Assembly: GCF_026191725.2 (NCBI RefSeq)
Contig: NZ_CP120863.1
Coordinates: 2,584,001 to 2,648,000, forward strand
DNA: 64,000 nucleotides
Source of the DNA: Roseibium porphyridii
GTDB lineage: Bacteria; Pseudomonadota; Alphaproteobacteria; Rhizobiales; Stappiaceae
Reading direction: 5' to 3'
A program made the position numbers and the translations under genes. Under the pieces are notes generated by a model. It was not told the origin of the DNA and searched no databases. It worked only from the letters and a program-made list of their open reading frames with translations. This document shows positions 8,142-17,375 of the stretch, piece after piece; position 1 is the first letter of the stretch; each line of letters begins with the position of its first letter.

Positions 8142-8726
8142 TCATTCCATTCGCATGGCTTCTGTCTCGATGATCAGATTGACTTCATCGCCAACAAATC
8201 CGTTGTCGACCGCATAGTTCATTCCATATTGGCTGCGGATGACCGTTCCGCGAGCGCTGATGCCAAGCGTGAAGCGGCTGTGCCCAAACGGGTAGTTCGC
8301 TGCCTTGTTGAGGGTCACCTCAAGTTTTAGCGGATGCTTTTGCCCAAGCAGTTCAAGCTCGCCCTCAACGGTGCCGGTGGTATCGCTGGTGGGGGTGCCT
8401 TCGGATGCGGTAAATGTCATGACCGGGAACTTTTCCACGTTCAGAAAATCCTTGTTCCGAACGTGATTGTCTCGGGCTTCATTGAACGATTCAACGCTCT
8501 TGGTATTGACGGTGATTTCTACGTCAGTGAGCGTCTGCGTCTCCATGTCGTAGCTGAACCCGCCCGCGAAATCCAAGAACACGCCAAGCGTGTCGGCATA
8601 GCCCAGATGATCGACCATGAAGACGATTGTCGTGTGCTCCGGGTCGAGCTCATAGCGATGCGGCTCTGCAAGAGCAGGTGTTGCAGCGATCGAAAGGGCA
8701 AACAGGCTTCCAAGCAGTCTCGTCAT
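8142..8726 (-). CDS. YceI family periplasmic lipid-binding-like protein
   Basis: 194-residue exported lipocalin-like protein. A signal peptide (LLGSLFALSIAATPALA) is followed by the YceI pattern: YELDPEHTTIVFMVDHLGYAD, then VESFNEARDNHVRNKDFLNVEKFP, a GQKHPLKLEV strand and FGHSRFTLGISARGTVIRSQYGM. Family members bind polyisoprenoids or other amphiphiles. GAGAGGA precedes the ATG. A 15-base dyad lies ~50 bases upstream (8778-8792). Confidence 0.92.
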   Translation of the reverse strand: MTRLLGSLFALSIAATPALAEPHRYELDPEHTTIVFMVDHLGYADTLGVFLDFAGGFSYDMETQTLTDVEITVNTKSVESFNEARDNHVRNKDFLNVEKFPVMTFTASEGTPTSDTTGTVEGELELLGQKHPLKLEVTLNKAANYPFGHSRFTLGISARGTVIRSQYGMNYAVDNGFVGDEVNLIIETEAMRME

Positions 8727-9268
8727 TGCGTCCTCTCAAGGGCTCCGGCCTTCGGTTCCAAAGAGAGCTAGCGCGTTTTGTCATCACGACAATGCCAAAG
8801 GAACGCTCACTTGTGGTGAGGGCTCGGGCAGAAAATACCGGGTAGCGTTTACAGACCTGCGATCTGTTACATCGGGGCCCTGGGCCGACAAATCATGGCG
8901 TGTGCCTGGCGAATTTGCCCAACATTGCCCGATTGGTGACAAATGCGCAAAATCTGCACATCCTCTCAGTGGGGCCTGCAGTTTAAGTCGCCAATCTGGA
9001 CCCATGAGACATCCAGCTTCAAAGACCACTTCATTTGCCCCATTTTCAATCGAACGACCTTATGTTCGCCGGCCAGGTTGGCGATCGCGCGGTGGCAACC
9101 TTACCCCGTCGGCCGTCTGTCCGGTTTTTCAAAACGACCAGGCTATAGACAAAACACTCCCACGCGGCCTGCGCCGAGACGGCTGGTGGCTGGAAACCTG
9201 ATCTTGCCTCAGTTATTTGTAATTGTTCTGCTGCCTATTGCGGAAATATCTTTTTCGGGAAGTCAATT
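8727..9268. other. Gene-free stretch between YceI and the second two-component system
   Basis: No convincing reading frame. It holds the divergent promoters for the flanking genes. The only clear element is an inverted repeat TTGTC-ATCAC-GACAA at 8778-8792, upstream of the YceI gene and a possible operator. Open frames here lack ribosome sites and recognisable protein character. Confidence 0.5.
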
Positions 9269-9979
9269 TTGCCCAGCAAAACCATTCTTGTCGTCGACGA
9301 TGACCCCAATATTCGTGAAGTGATCTGTTTCGCGCTTCAAAAAGCTTCCTATGCATTCGAGACGGCAGCTGACGGCAAGGAGGCGATTGACAAGACCAGC
9401 CTTCTGGACCCTGCGCTGATTGTCCTGGATATCGGTCTGCCTGAAATGGACGGGCTGGAGGTCTGTCGACACTTGCGGCGGAGCACGGATGTGCCGATCC
9501 TGTTTCTTTCCGCGCGCGATGATGAAATAGATCGGATTGTCGGTCTGGAACTCGGTGCCGATGACTATGTCACCAAACCTTTCAGCCCACGCGAATTGAT
9601 TGCCAGGGTAGGTGCCATTTTAAAGCGCTACGGAGTTACAACTCAGGAAACTGAACTGTCGGAGACGTCGCTGTCGCACGGCATTGTCCTGCTGGAAAAG
9701 GATCAGCGCCTGGTTACAGTGAGCGAAGCCAACGTCGGCCTCACAGCCATTGAGTTCGATATTCTGGCAGCGTTGTTGAGCCGCCCCAAGATCGTTTTTA
9801 CCCGTGAGCGTATTCTGGAAAGTGCCTACAAGGACAATATTCACGTCTCGGACCGAACGATCGACAGTCACATTCGAAACATCAGGGCCAAACTGAACGA
9901 CGCCGGGTGCTCAGATGCGATTGAAACCGTTCACGGGGTCGGATTTCGCCTCGGCAACTGCTCCGCTCGGCCCGGATAA
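9269..9979 (+). CDS. Response regulator with OmpR-type DNA-binding domain
   Basis: 236-residue regulator. The receiver has ILVVDDDPN, the phosphoacceptor Asp in LIVLDIGLPEMDG, and TKPFSPREL. The C-terminal domain includes LTAIEFDILAAL and DRTIDSHIRNIRAKL, ending in a GVGFRLG wing, which fits the OmpR/CreB type. The likely start is TTG at 9269 with GGGAAG eight bases upstream; there is no ATG or GTG that would retain the full receiver. It lies 9 bases before the kinase gene, with which it forms an operon. Confidence 0.92.
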   Translation: MPSKTILVVDDDPNIREVICFALQKASYAFETAADGKEAIDKTSLLDPALIVLDIGLPEMDGLEVCRHLRRSTDVPILFLSARDDEIDRIVGLELGADDYVTKPFSPRELIARVGAILKRYGVTTQETELSETSLSHGIVLLEKDQRLVTVSEANVGLTAIEFDILAALLSRPKIVFTRERILESAYKDNIHVSDRTIDSHIRNIRAKLNDAGCSDAIETVHGVGFRLGNCSARPG

Positions 9980-9988
9980 GATCCGTCA

Positions 9989-11617
9989 ATGCTGCTATCG
10001 TGTGCCTTCAGAGACAAATGGCGCCCACCGCTTTTTTTGGTGGTGGCAGTCGTTCTCTGCATCATGTTGCTTGTGCCTTTTGCCGGCATTGCGTTTTTCA
10101 GGGTCTATGAAAACCAGCTCGTCCAGACCACAGAAGCCGAATTGATCGCGCAATCGGCGGCCATTGCGTCCGTGGCGGCACAGCGTCTGGAACAAGTTGG
10201 TGGCGCCGATTTGCCACTGGGCCCGGTGGTTGAGCGCTCGGGTACCTCTTCCTACGATAAAGGTGCATCCGCTCGTCAGCCGGGTGGCAACTGGACACCT
10301 CAATTGCCGCTCCTTGACCTGAACAAGACGCGGGTGCTGCCAAGACGTCCCAAGCCACTGGCACCACAGGCAGAAGTGCATTCAAGGACAGCACTTGTGG
10401 GAACGGAACTGGGGCCAATTCTTGAGAACACTCAAAAACTGACGCTTGCCGGATTTCGTGTTCTGGACGTCCATGGAACCGTCATTGCCGGCCGGGATGA
10501 ACTTGGCCAGTCCCTTGCGCATGTCGCCGAGGTGCGATCGGCCTTGGAAGGGAATTATGCCAGTGTTCTCAGAGAGCGCGCCGTTGAAAATCCACAGCCG
10601 ATCTATTCCATCAGTCGCGGCACAAGCGTTCGTGTTTTTATCGCACTGCCGATTGTTGTGAACGATAGGGTCGCAGGGGTTGTCTACGCCTCGCGAACAC
10701 CGAGCAACATATTGAAGGAAATGTTCTGGAAACGCGAAACCGTGTTCTGGGTGTCGGTCTTCATTCTCGGAGCAACCTTTGTTGTCGGCTATATTTTTGC
10801 GCGCGCAATTTCAGGCCCGATCAAGGCGCTGACACACCGTTCGCTGAGGATCGGCACGGGAGATCGCGAAGCACTGAAGCCGTTGAAAATCCACGGTAAC
10901 CGGGAAATCCATGCTTTATCTGAAAGCATGCTCGACATGTCGCGCAAGCTGTTTGATCGCAATGACTACATCAACACTTTCGCCAATCATGTCACCCACG
11001 AACTGAAGTCTCCGTTGACGGCCATCCAGGGTGCAGCGGAACTGCTGGCAGACAGCGATGGTCTGAGCGACGAAGATCGAAAGAGGTTCCTGAAGAATAT
11101 TCTCCGCGATACCGAGCGTGCATCTTTGTTGTTGAACAGGCTCCGAGACCTGGCACGCGCCGACAGTGTCGAGATTGGAGGAGACTCGCGTCTTCAGATG
11201 GTTCTCGCCGAGATACAGTCAAAAACCGAAGGTTTCGCGATTGATTGCGAAGGAAACGCAGACCTGCCCATGTCTGCGGAAAACGCCCGGATCGTTTTCT
11301 CAAATCTTATTGACAATGCCCATCAGCATGGTGCGGATCGTGTGGTTGTCACACCGCAAGCTGTGGGGAATGGGCTCAAGGTAAGTGTCAGCGACAACGG
11401 GAAGGGTATTTCGTCAGGGAACGCCGAACAGGTTTTCGACCTGTTCTTCACAACCCGGCGCGACAGCGGGGGCACCGGTATGGGCCTCGGGATTGTTCAG
11501 GCCCTTCTCAAGGCGCATGGCGCAACGATACGTCTTGGCCCACAAGTGCAAGGGGCATGTTTCGAAATCTGGTTTCCGCCAAGGGCACGCCCAATCAAAT
11601 CGTCCAACGAGAGCTGA
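9989..11617 (+). CDS. Sensor histidine kinase (CreC-like architecture)
   Basis: 542-residue membrane kinase. Helix 1 is at ~15-38, a long extracytoplasmic sensor domain follows to ~248, then helix 2 (~250-272) and a HAMP (ISGPIKALT). The H box is NHVTHELKSPLTAIQG, with N box NLIDNAHQHG, G1 DNGKGISSG and a GTGMGLGIVQALL G2 box. The sensor region includes a single-Cache/PAS-like stretch around FRVLDVHGTVIAG and VFIALPIVVNDRVAGVVYASR. Its 3' end overlaps the convergent LysR gene by 23 bases. Signal unknown. Confidence 0.92.
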   Translation: MLLSCAFRDKWRPPLFLVVAVVLCIMLLVPFAGIAFFRVYENQLVQTTEAELIAQSAAIASVAAQRLEQVGGADLPLGPVVERSGTSSYDKGASARQPGGNWTPQLPLLDLNKTRVLPRRPKPLAPQAEVHSRTALVGTELGPILENTQKLTLAGFRVLDVHGTVIAGRDELGQSLAHVAEVRSALEGNYASVLRERAVENPQPIYSISRGTSVRVFIALPIVVNDRVAGVVYASRTPSNILKEMFWKRETVFWVSVFILGATFVVGYIFARAISGPIKALTHRSLRIGTGDREALKPLKIHGNREIHALSESMLDMSRKLFDRNDYINTFANHVTHELKSPLTAIQGAAELLADSDGLSDEDRKRFLKNILRDTERASLLLNRLRDLARADSVEIGGDSRLQMVLAEIQSKTEGFAIDCEGNADLPMSAENARIVFSNLIDNAHQHGADRVVVTPQAVGNGLKVSVSDNGKGISSGNAEQVFDLFFTTRRDSGGTGMGLGIVQALLKAHGATIRLGPQVQGACFEIWFPPRARPIKSSNES

Positions 11618-12491
11618 ACTCGCCTGCAAGATGATCTATCAATGCACGCACTCTGCGTGTCAGGTGCCTGTTGGGCGGGTAGAGGGCATACACCCCGAAA
11701 TTCTCCGTCGCAAAGTCAGGCAGCACTCTTTCCAGCTTCCCCTCCTGAAACGCCTCTTCGACTGCATAGAGCGGAGCGCGTGTTATTCCCAAACCTCCAA
11801 TTGCCAGCGCGGCCAGTGCTCTGGGGGCATTGGCCCTGACAGCACCACTTAGCCGGACGGTCTGTTCCTGGCCATTGGTGTAAAAACGCCAGGTGTTCAG
11901 GTCCTGTTGGTTGTTGTCGACCAGACAGACATGCGTTTGCAGAGCTTTCGGATGTTGGGGCCGGCCATGTTGTTCCAGGTAATTCGGCGAGGCGCACATG
12001 ACCAGGGGCATATCGGACAGTTTTCGTGCGATCAGAGTGGAGTCCCGGAGTGTGCTGATGCGAATTGCCAGATCCAGCCCTTCTTCAACCACCGCCACTC
12101 GGTTGTCCGTCAAATACATATCGAGCTCGACTTCAGGATGCGTGTTCAGGAAAGGCACCAGCGCTTCCGTCAACTTGGTGCTTCCGAAGCCTGTTGGTGC
12201 GGTGAGCCGGATCGGGCCGGCTAGGGCGCTCTGGCGTTCGCTGACGAGGGAGTCCAGATCATCGATCTGCTCCAGGATCGGGCGGCTTCGCTCCAGATAG
12301 GCCGTTCCGACATCGGTCAGCGAAACGCTGCGTGTGGTCCGATTGAAGAGCTGGGTTCTGAGTTGGCCCTCCAGATGTCGAACATATTTGCTGACCAGTT
12401 TTGTCGATAGCCCGAGGCGGCGACCTGCGGCCGTAAACGAGCCCTCCTGAGCCACCGCCACAAAAGCTCGAATCGTTTCAATCTTGTCCAT
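11595..12491 (-). CDS. LysR-type transcriptional regulator
   Basis: 298-residue LTTR. The N-terminal helix-turn-helix reads IETIRAFVAVAQEGSFTAA then LGLSTKLVSKYVRHLE, followed by LFNRTTRSVSLTDVG. The C-terminal effector domain contains LDLAIRISTLRDSTLIARKL and a LVMCASPNYLEQHG stretch typical of the subgroup that acts on aromatic or quinone-related targets. The ATG at 12491 is chosen over an upstream in-frame extension that has no domain character. It is divergent from the GST and PNPOx-reductase genes, its probable targets, with a palindrome at 12511-12530 between them. Confidence 0.92.
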   Translation of the reverse strand: MDKIETIRAFVAVAQEGSFTAAGRRLGLSTKLVSKYVRHLEGQLRTQLFNRTTRSVSLTDVGTAYLERSRPILEQIDDLDSLVSERQSALAGPIRLTAPTGFGSTKLTEALVPFLNTHPEVELDMYLTDNRVAVVEEGLDLAIRISTLRDSTLIARKLSDMPLVMCASPNYLEQHGRPQHPKALQTHVCLVDNNQQDLNTWRFYTNGQEQTVRLSGAVRANAPRALAALAIGGLGITRAPLYAVEEAFQEGKLERVLPDFATENFGVYALYPPNRHLTRRVRALIDHLAGEFSSRWTI

Positions 12492-12510
12492 GATCTGCCT
12501 CTTGATTGGA

Positions 12511-12530
12511 GCGACAGGTATTATTGTCGC
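12511..12530. promoter_or_regulatory. Palindrome in LysR-GST divergent promoter
   Basis: Inverted repeat GCGACA-8 bases-TGTCGC located 20 bases upstream of the LysR start, where autoregulatory LTTR sites usually lie. Binding by this LysR protein is inferred from position only. Confidence 0.35.
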
Positions 12531-12657
12531 CACTTTGTACATAATTATTGAACAAGATTGAGGATTATTTCCATATAGGAGAATTGGCATATTGCGATCA
12601 GCGGCCCGGCATCAAGGTCGGCAACCGCAGGAGGTTCAAGATCGCAAGGGTATGATC

Positions 12658-13278
12658 ATGTCCAATTCTATCAAAATTCACCGCTTTCCATTGTCCGGGC
12701 ACTGCCATCGGGTTGAGCTGTTCTGCAATCTGACAGGCATCAAGCATGAGCTGGTTGATGTTGATCTGGCAGGTGGCGAGCACAAACAGGAACCATTTTT
12801 GAAGCTCAATCCGGCCGGTAAGGTCCCGGTCATTGAGGATGGCGATGCTGTGCTTGCCGATTCAAATTCAATCCTTGTTTATCTCGCTCGCAAATACGCA
12901 CCCGAATGGTTGCCGACTGATGCGGTCGAGGAAGCCGAAATTCAAAAATTCCTGTCGTTTGCCGCTGGCGAATTGGCTGCAGGGCCTTGTGCGGCGCGTC
13001 TGATCACCGTCTTCGGTGTGCCGCTTGATCCTGAGCGCGCAAAAGAAGTGTCCGCACAGGCGCTCAGCTTCCTGGAGAACCAACTGGCTGGTCGTGACTG
13101 GCTTGTCGGCAACCGTCCGACAATTGCCGATGTGGCGATGTACAGTTACGTGGCACATGCTCCGGAAGGCAACGTGTCTCTCGATCCTTACCCCGCCGTT
13201 AGAGCGCTCCTGAAGCGCATTGAAAACCTGCCGGGTTTCGTGGCGATGCCAGCAACCAAGGTTGGCCTGGCTGCCTGA
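12658..13278 (+). CDS. Glutathione S-transferase family protein
   Basis: 206-residue GST. The thioredoxin-like half has the SGHCHRVELFCNLTGI start, with Ser near residue 12 as probable glutathione-activating residue, the cis-Pro motif GKVPVIEDGD and DSNSILVYLARKY. The helical half has the N-capping box NRPTIADVAMYSY. Two ATGs are available; 12658 is favoured because AAGGG is then at normal distance, whereas it is too close for 12652. First gene of a probable operon with the PNPOx-reductase fusion. Likely detoxifies electrophiles under LysR control. Confidence 0.9.
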   Translation: MSNSIKIHRFPLSGHCHRVELFCNLTGIKHELVDVDLAGGEHKQEPFLKLNPAGKVPVIEDGDAVLADSNSILVYLARKYAPEWLPTDAVEEAEIQKFLSFAAGELAAGPCAARLITVFGVPLDPERAKEVSAQALSFLENQLAGRDWLVGNRPTIADVAMYSYVAHAPEGNVSLDPYPAVRALLKRIENLPGFVAMPATKVGLAA

Positions 13279-13289
13279 CAGCAGGACTT

Positions 13290-13315
13290 CCGGTCACTCT
13301 CAACCGGGTGACCGG
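13290..13315 (+). other. Strong hairpin between GST and reductase genes
   Basis: Perfect 8-bp stem (CCGGTCAC / GTGACCGG) with a 10-base loop, followed by a mixed TCCTTTGTT tract. It may be a partial terminator or an mRNA-stabilising structure that sets the ratio of the two genes. Confidence 0.4.
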
Positions 13316-13345
13316 TCCTTTGTTCAAAGTGAGGGAGATAATTGG

Positions 13346-14998
13346 ATGCTTAAGACTGATATCGGCATTGCCGCCGACACCGGACGGTCTCCCTTTCACA
13401 AGGGCGAGCAGCAGGTACAGGAGCATATGGGGGAGCGTGATATCGAGCGCTGGGCCAAAGGGGCCATTCGGAACCATATGCCCGACCAGCACCGCGAATT
13501 CTTTGAAGCTCAACCGTTTTTGATAGTCTCCGCAAGAGACCGGCAAGGCCGCCCCTGGGCGAGTGTTCTGGAGGGCGGCACAGGGTTCGTCGCGTCACCG
13601 GAGGCAACTCGCCTTGATATTGATGCCTTGCCATCTCCTGGGGATCCGCTGGCAGATACCCTCAAAGCAGGAACAGATATCGGAATTCTGGGTATTGAGT
13701 TGGCCACCCGTCGCCGCAATAGGGTCAATGGACGTGTTGTCGGAGACAAGGCAGGGCATCTGAACTTCGTTGTTGGTCAGTCATTCGGCAATTGTCCGCA
13801 ATACATCCGTGAGCGGTCGTACTGGTGGCACGAAGGTCCGCTGGAGACCAAGGTTCAGCGCGGCGAGGGTCTGACATCGTCGCAAATCGGCTGGATCCGG
13901 ACCGCCGACACGTTTTTTATTGCGACGGGATACCAGGGCGACGGCGAAGATCCGGCCTTTGGGATGGATGCTTCCCACCGGGGCGGCGAAAAAGGTTTTG
14001 TGGAGGTGCTCGGCGATCGGACAATCCGCTTCCCCGATTATGCGGGAAACAGGTTTTACAACACGCTTGGCAACATCGTGCAGGACGGTCGCGCGGGCTT
14101 TCTGTTTCTGGATTTCGCAAGCGGGAGCCTGCTGCAATTGACAGGGCGTGCAACGATTGATTTCGAATCCGACGAAGTACGCCGTTTTGCCGGGGCCCGC
14201 CAACTTGTCACTCTGGACATCGAGGATGTTGTTGAAACGACTGCGGCTTTGAGGCTTCGTTGGCAGGCGGAAGCGGAAAATGCCCGATCTTTGCGTTTGA
14301 TTGAAAAACACCGGGAAAGCGAAGACGTTGTGTCGTTCCTGTTTGAGGCACGCGATGGTGGCACTCTTGAGCCCTTTAAAGCCGGTCAACATCTTCCCAT
14401 TGAACTGAGAATCCCGGGCTTTGACGAAAAGGTCCAGCGAACTTACTCGCTGTCGAATTCGTCGAACGGCAGGCACTATCGAATATCTGTGAAACGGGAG
14501 AGCAACGGCCTAGCTTCACGGTTCCTGCATGATGCCTTGCAACCGGGAACCATCCTTGAAAGCCGGAAACCCGCAGGTGATTTTTTACTGCCGGATGATA
14601 GCAAGCCAGTTGTTCTGGTGAGTGCCGGGATCGGTATCACTCCTATGCTCAGCATGGTGCAGTCGCTGGCAGTTAGCGGCGACAACCGAGCAGTCTGGTT
14701 CGTTCACGGGGCTCGCGATGGCGCACATCATCCGTTCAAACGCGATGTCGAGCAGATTTCCACGGAGAGCAGCAACGTTTCGACGTTGACGTTTTACAGC
14801 AGGCCGAAGGATGGTGACGAACAGGGGCGCGACTACGATGTTGAAGGGCGTATTTCAGGAGAGGCTTTGAAGTCGCTTGTAGCCCGAAATGACGCGCATT
14901 ATCTGCTCTGCGGGCCAGCTGCCTTTCTGGCCGGGATCCAGGCTGAACTCGAACTTATGGGAGTGCCTGAAGCGCTGATCCACACAGAAGCCTTTTAA
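13346..14998 (+). CDS. PNPOx-like flavin domain fused to ferredoxin-NADP reductase-like domain
   Basis: 550-residue two-domain redox protein. Residues ~45-290 form a split-barrel pyridoxamine-phosphate-oxidase-like domain (QPFLIVSARDRQGRPWASVL, then IRFPDYAGNRFYNTLGNI). Residues ~320-550 are an FNR-type module: FAD motif RTYSLSNSS, NAD motif SAGIGITPMLSM, GARDGAHHPF and CGPAAFLAGIQ, ending IHTEAF like flavohaemoglobins. No 2Fe-2S ferredoxin domain follows. GAGGGAG precedes the ATG. It probably passes electrons from NAD(P)H to a substrate bound on the split-barrel flavin. Likely co-transcribed with the GST and controlled by the divergent LysR. Confidence 0.85.
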   Translation: MLKTDIGIAADTGRSPFHKGEQQVQEHMGERDIERWAKGAIRNHMPDQHREFFEAQPFLIVSARDRQGRPWASVLEGGTGFVASPEATRLDIDALPSPGDPLADTLKAGTDIGILGIELATRRRNRVNGRVVGDKAGHLNFVVGQSFGNCPQYIRERSYWWHEGPLETKVQRGEGLTSSQIGWIRTADTFFIATGYQGDGEDPAFGMDASHRGGEKGFVEVLGDRTIRFPDYAGNRFYNTLGNIVQDGRAGFLFLDFASGSLLQLTGRATIDFESDEVRRFAGARQLVTLDIEDVVETTAALRLRWQAEAENARSLRLIEKHRESEDVVSFLFEARDGGTLEPFKAGQHLPIELRIPGFDEKVQRTYSLSNSSNGRHYRISVKRESNGLASRFLHDALQPGTILESRKPAGDFLLPDDSKPVVLVSAGIGITPMLSMVQSLAVSGDNRAVWFVHGARDGAHHPFKRDVEQISTESSNVSTLTFYSRPKDGDEQGRDYDVEGRISGEALKSLVARNDAHYLLCGPAAFLAGIQAELELMGVPEALIHTEAF

Positions 14999-15028
14999 CA
15001 TCGGAAGCCTTGAAGTTGCTTGGGCGGC

Positions 15029-15409
15029 TCAACCGTTGGAGAGAAAGTCCACGTGAATGTGGTTGCCGTCCGGGTCCCAAAGATTGAAGGCGACCAGATC
15101 AAGGCCTGGTGGTCCAGAGCGGCGGTATTCTTCACCGCTTTCCTTTAGACGTTGTTCGAATTCCGCAAGGCCTGTTGCGGTAAATGCGAAATGCTCCAGT
15201 TTCAGCTCCTTTTCGGAGCCAACCGCAGGATCGCCTTCAATTTCAACGAGGTGAATGACCGCCTGACTGCCCGCATAGAGCCAGGCCCCAGGAAAGGGGA
15301 AATCGGGCCGGGAACCGGACTTCAGTCCCAGAACGTTTTCGTACCAGGCAACCATTGTCTGGAGTTGCTTCGTTCTCAAGTTGACGTGGTCGAGCTTTTC
15401 GATCTGCAT
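15029..15409 (-). CDS. VOC (glyoxalase/dioxygenase-fold) protein
   Basis: 126-residue single VOC domain with two beta-alpha-beta-beta-beta units: EKLDHVNLRTKQLQTMVAWY with PGAWLYAG and AVIHLVEI, then LKLEHFAFTATGLAEFEQRL with VAFNLWDPDGNHIHVDF. Potential metal ligands are the first His (DHVN), the His in AVIHL, His in EHFAF and the acidic residue near the end. ATG at 15409 begins four bases after the stop of the thioredoxin-like gene, so the two are coupled. Substrate unknown; possibly an aromatic or lactone. Confidence 0.85.
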   Translation of the reverse strand: MQIEKLDHVNLRTKQLQTMVAWYENVLGLKSGSRPDFPFPGAWLYAGSQAVIHLVEIEGDPAVGSEKELKLEHFAFTATGLAEFEQRLKESGEEYRRSGPPGLDLVAFNLWDPDGNHIHVDFLSNG

Positions 15410-15413
15410 GGCG

Positions 15414-15968
15414 TTAGTGTTTCCATTTGATGGAGCAACCAATCGAAGGGATCTGCTCAAGCGGACCGGTTCCAGTTTCAGCGACCTGTTTCATTGCTTC
15501 AAAAAGGTCTCGTCGCATGTCAATGTCCGCGACATTCATGCGTGTTGCGTCCAGACGGCCGCGATATTGCAGCCCAAGGCTTTTGTCGAAACCGAAAAAG
15601 TCGGGTGTGCAAACCGCACCATAAGCCTGGGCAATGGCTTGGCTCTCATCGTGCAGATACGGGAAGGGAAAGGCTCGAGTTTCCGTGAGCCTTTTCATGT
15701 TGGCAAAATTGTCTTGCGGATAGGCGACGGGATCGTTTGAACAGATTGCGGCAATCCCGATGCCTAGTGCCTTTAGGTCCTGAGTATCGCGCACGATCTT
15801 GTCGAGTATCGCGAGCACGAATGGACAATGGTTGCAAATGAACATGACAAGCGTGCCATTTTCACCCTTCAGGTCATCGAGCCGATATGTTTTGCCATCA
15901 GTGCCCGGCAACTCGAATGTCGGGGCAGGCCAATTGAAATCGCAAACCGGGGGAGAAAGCGCAGCCAT
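15414..15968 (-). CDS. Thioredoxin-fold redoxin (AhpC/TSA-like)
   Basis: 184-residue peroxiredoxin/thioredoxin-like protein. Residues ~10-30 (APTFELPGTDGKTYRLDDLKG) and the CNHCP active-site motif at ~47-51 define the family. A later PDFFGFDKSLGLQYRGRLD segment with the cis-Pro loop (VCTPDFF) completes the fold. No signal peptide, so it is cytosolic. GGAGGA lies five bases before the ATG at 15968. Upstream in a two-gene unit with the VOC protein. Confidence 0.88.
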   Translation of the reverse strand: MAALSPPVCDFNWPAPTFELPGTDGKTYRLDDLKGENGTLVMFICNHCPFVLAILDKIVRDTQDLKALGIGIAAICSNDPVAYPQDNFANMKRLTETRAFPFPYLHDESQAIAQAYGAVCTPDFFGFDKSLGLQYRGRLDATRMNVADIDMRRDLFEAMKQVAETGTGPLEQIPSIGCSIKWKH

Positions 15969-16090
15969 GAAGTCCTCCATTAGATCGCAGGTACATAGCA
16001 CAGAAATTTCCACCTGAAGACACGTTGGCCTGCACAGGGACCGGAGGCCGCGCGCTTCTGGTTATCCCTGTACAAGACGTCATTTCGGCT

Positions 16091-16381
16091 TTAGCCGATC
16101 ACGGTCATTTCGTTGAGCGTGAAATCGGCAACCGCGCCTTCTGTTGCCTTCATGTAAGCGGCAAGATGCGGCGCATTCATGTGTGTCTGCCACAGCTCAC
16201 GGCTTTCCCAGTTCTCGTAAAAGAGAAAATGTGCGGGATTTTCGTTGTCCTGATGCAGGTCGTAGTTGATGCAACCCGCTTCGGCGCGGGTAATTTCGAT
16301 CAGTTTCAGCAACTCGGCTTTCACCAGGTCAATTTGATCCGGGTTTGCCTTGATATTGGCGACAATTGTCAGTCGGGACAC
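16091..16381 (-). CDS. Putative quinol monooxygenase (ABM domain, YgiN-like)
   Basis: 96-residue ABM-fold protein. The sequence RLTIVANIKANPDQIDLVKAE, the ITRAEAGCINYDLHQDNENP turn and FLFYENWESRELWQTHMNAPHLAAYM match the YgiN-like quinol monooxygenases that act as dimers without cofactor. Divergent from a LysR gene, which presumably controls it. The 103-base space between them has an imperfect dyad at 16401-16419. Confidence 0.88.
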   Translation of the reverse strand: MSRLTIVANIKANPDQIDLVKAELLKLIEITRAEAGCINYDLHQDNENPAHFLFYENWESRELWQTHMNAPHLAAYMKATEGAVADFTLNEMTVIG

Positions 16382-16484
16382 TGTTGATCTCCTGTTTGGT
16401 GTTCGTCGGTATCGACAACCTAATCACTTGACATTTACGGATAAAGAGGCATTTCTCGATTTCATAATCCGGAAATGCCGAATA

Positions 16485-17375
16485 ATGCTACTCGATAACA
16501 TCGCCCTGTTCGTGAAGATCGTTGAGAATGGCAGCCTTGCCGCGGCGGCAAGACAAACTGGCTTGTCGCCAACGACCGTATCGGAGCGTCTTTCCGCATT
16601 GGAAACGCATTACGGCGTCGCCTTGCTCAACAGAACAACACGCTCCTTAAGTCTGACCGAAGAAGGCCGCACGCTCATGCTTGGCGCGCGCCAACTTCTG
16701 GACGAAGCGGCCGATCTTGATGGCCGCATAAGACTGGGAGCTCAAAACCTTTCCGGACTTATCCGTTTGAGTGCACCGCTCGACCTCGGCCGGACACTTG
16801 TTTCAGAAGCTATCGCCGCCTTTCAGGCAGAGCATCCCGGCATATCCATCGACCTGCATCTTTCAGACGGATATGCAGATATCGTAGGTCTCGGCATTGA
16901 TCTGGCGGTCCGGTTTGGTGAAATCGGAGACAGCACATTGCGCGTCCGCGCACTGCCGGCAAAGCCGAGGCTTGTTTGCGCGTCACCATCCTATATTGCA
17001 AGAAATGGGGCACCGGAGACACCGCGTGATCTGCAGCAACATGCGTGCATCCTCATGCGTTTCGGTCAATCGACAGACAATGTCTGGAAGTTCATCTCCG
17101 GAGATGGAAAGCAGTCGGTGCGTGTCGATGGCTCGCTCATAGCCAATGACGGAGCTCTCGTGCGCCAATGGGGTCTGGAGGGCCGTGGCATCATGCTAAA
17201 GTCTGAGTTTGACGTTATGAGTGACATCCGATCCGGCAGGCTTGTCCGGCTGTTGCCAGAGCACAAAACACCAAAGCAACCGCTTCAAATGCTCTTTCCT
17301 CCCGGGCGTTCGCAGCCTCACCGGGTGAAAGTCTTTGCTGAGTATCTTGCGACCTGCTTCAAGACCTTTGACTAG
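16485..17375 (+). CDS. LysR-type transcriptional regulator
   Basis: 296-residue LTTR with helix-turn-helix NIALFVKIVENGSLAAAARQTGLSPTTVSERLSALE-type N-terminus (here split by residues 5-40), LLNRTTRSLSLTEEG and effector-domain segments IDLAVRFGEIGDSTLRVRALP and LVCASPSYIARNG. The ATG at 16485 is the natural LTTR start; the open frame continues upstream into the intergenic promoter. Probably activates or represses the divergent quinol monooxygenase. Confidence 0.92.
   Translation: MLLDNIALFVKIVENGSLAAAARQTGLSPTTVSERLSALETHYGVALLNRTTRSLSLTEEGRTLMLGARQLLDEAADLDGRIRLGAQNLSGLIRLSAPLDLGRTLVSEAIAAFQAEHPGISIDLHLSDGYADIVGLGIDLAVRFGEIGDSTLRVRALPAKPRLVCASPSYIARNGAPETPRDLQQHACILMRFGQSTDNVWKFISGDGKQSVRVDGSLIANDGALVRQWGLEGRGIMLKSEFDVMSDIRSGRLVRLLPEHKTPKQPLQMLFPPGRSQPHRVKVFAEYLATCFKTFD

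Noticed and set aside
13781..14476. 231-codon antisense open frame inside the PNPOx-FNR gene
   Set aside because: Shadow of a well-supported gene with intact cofactor motifs.
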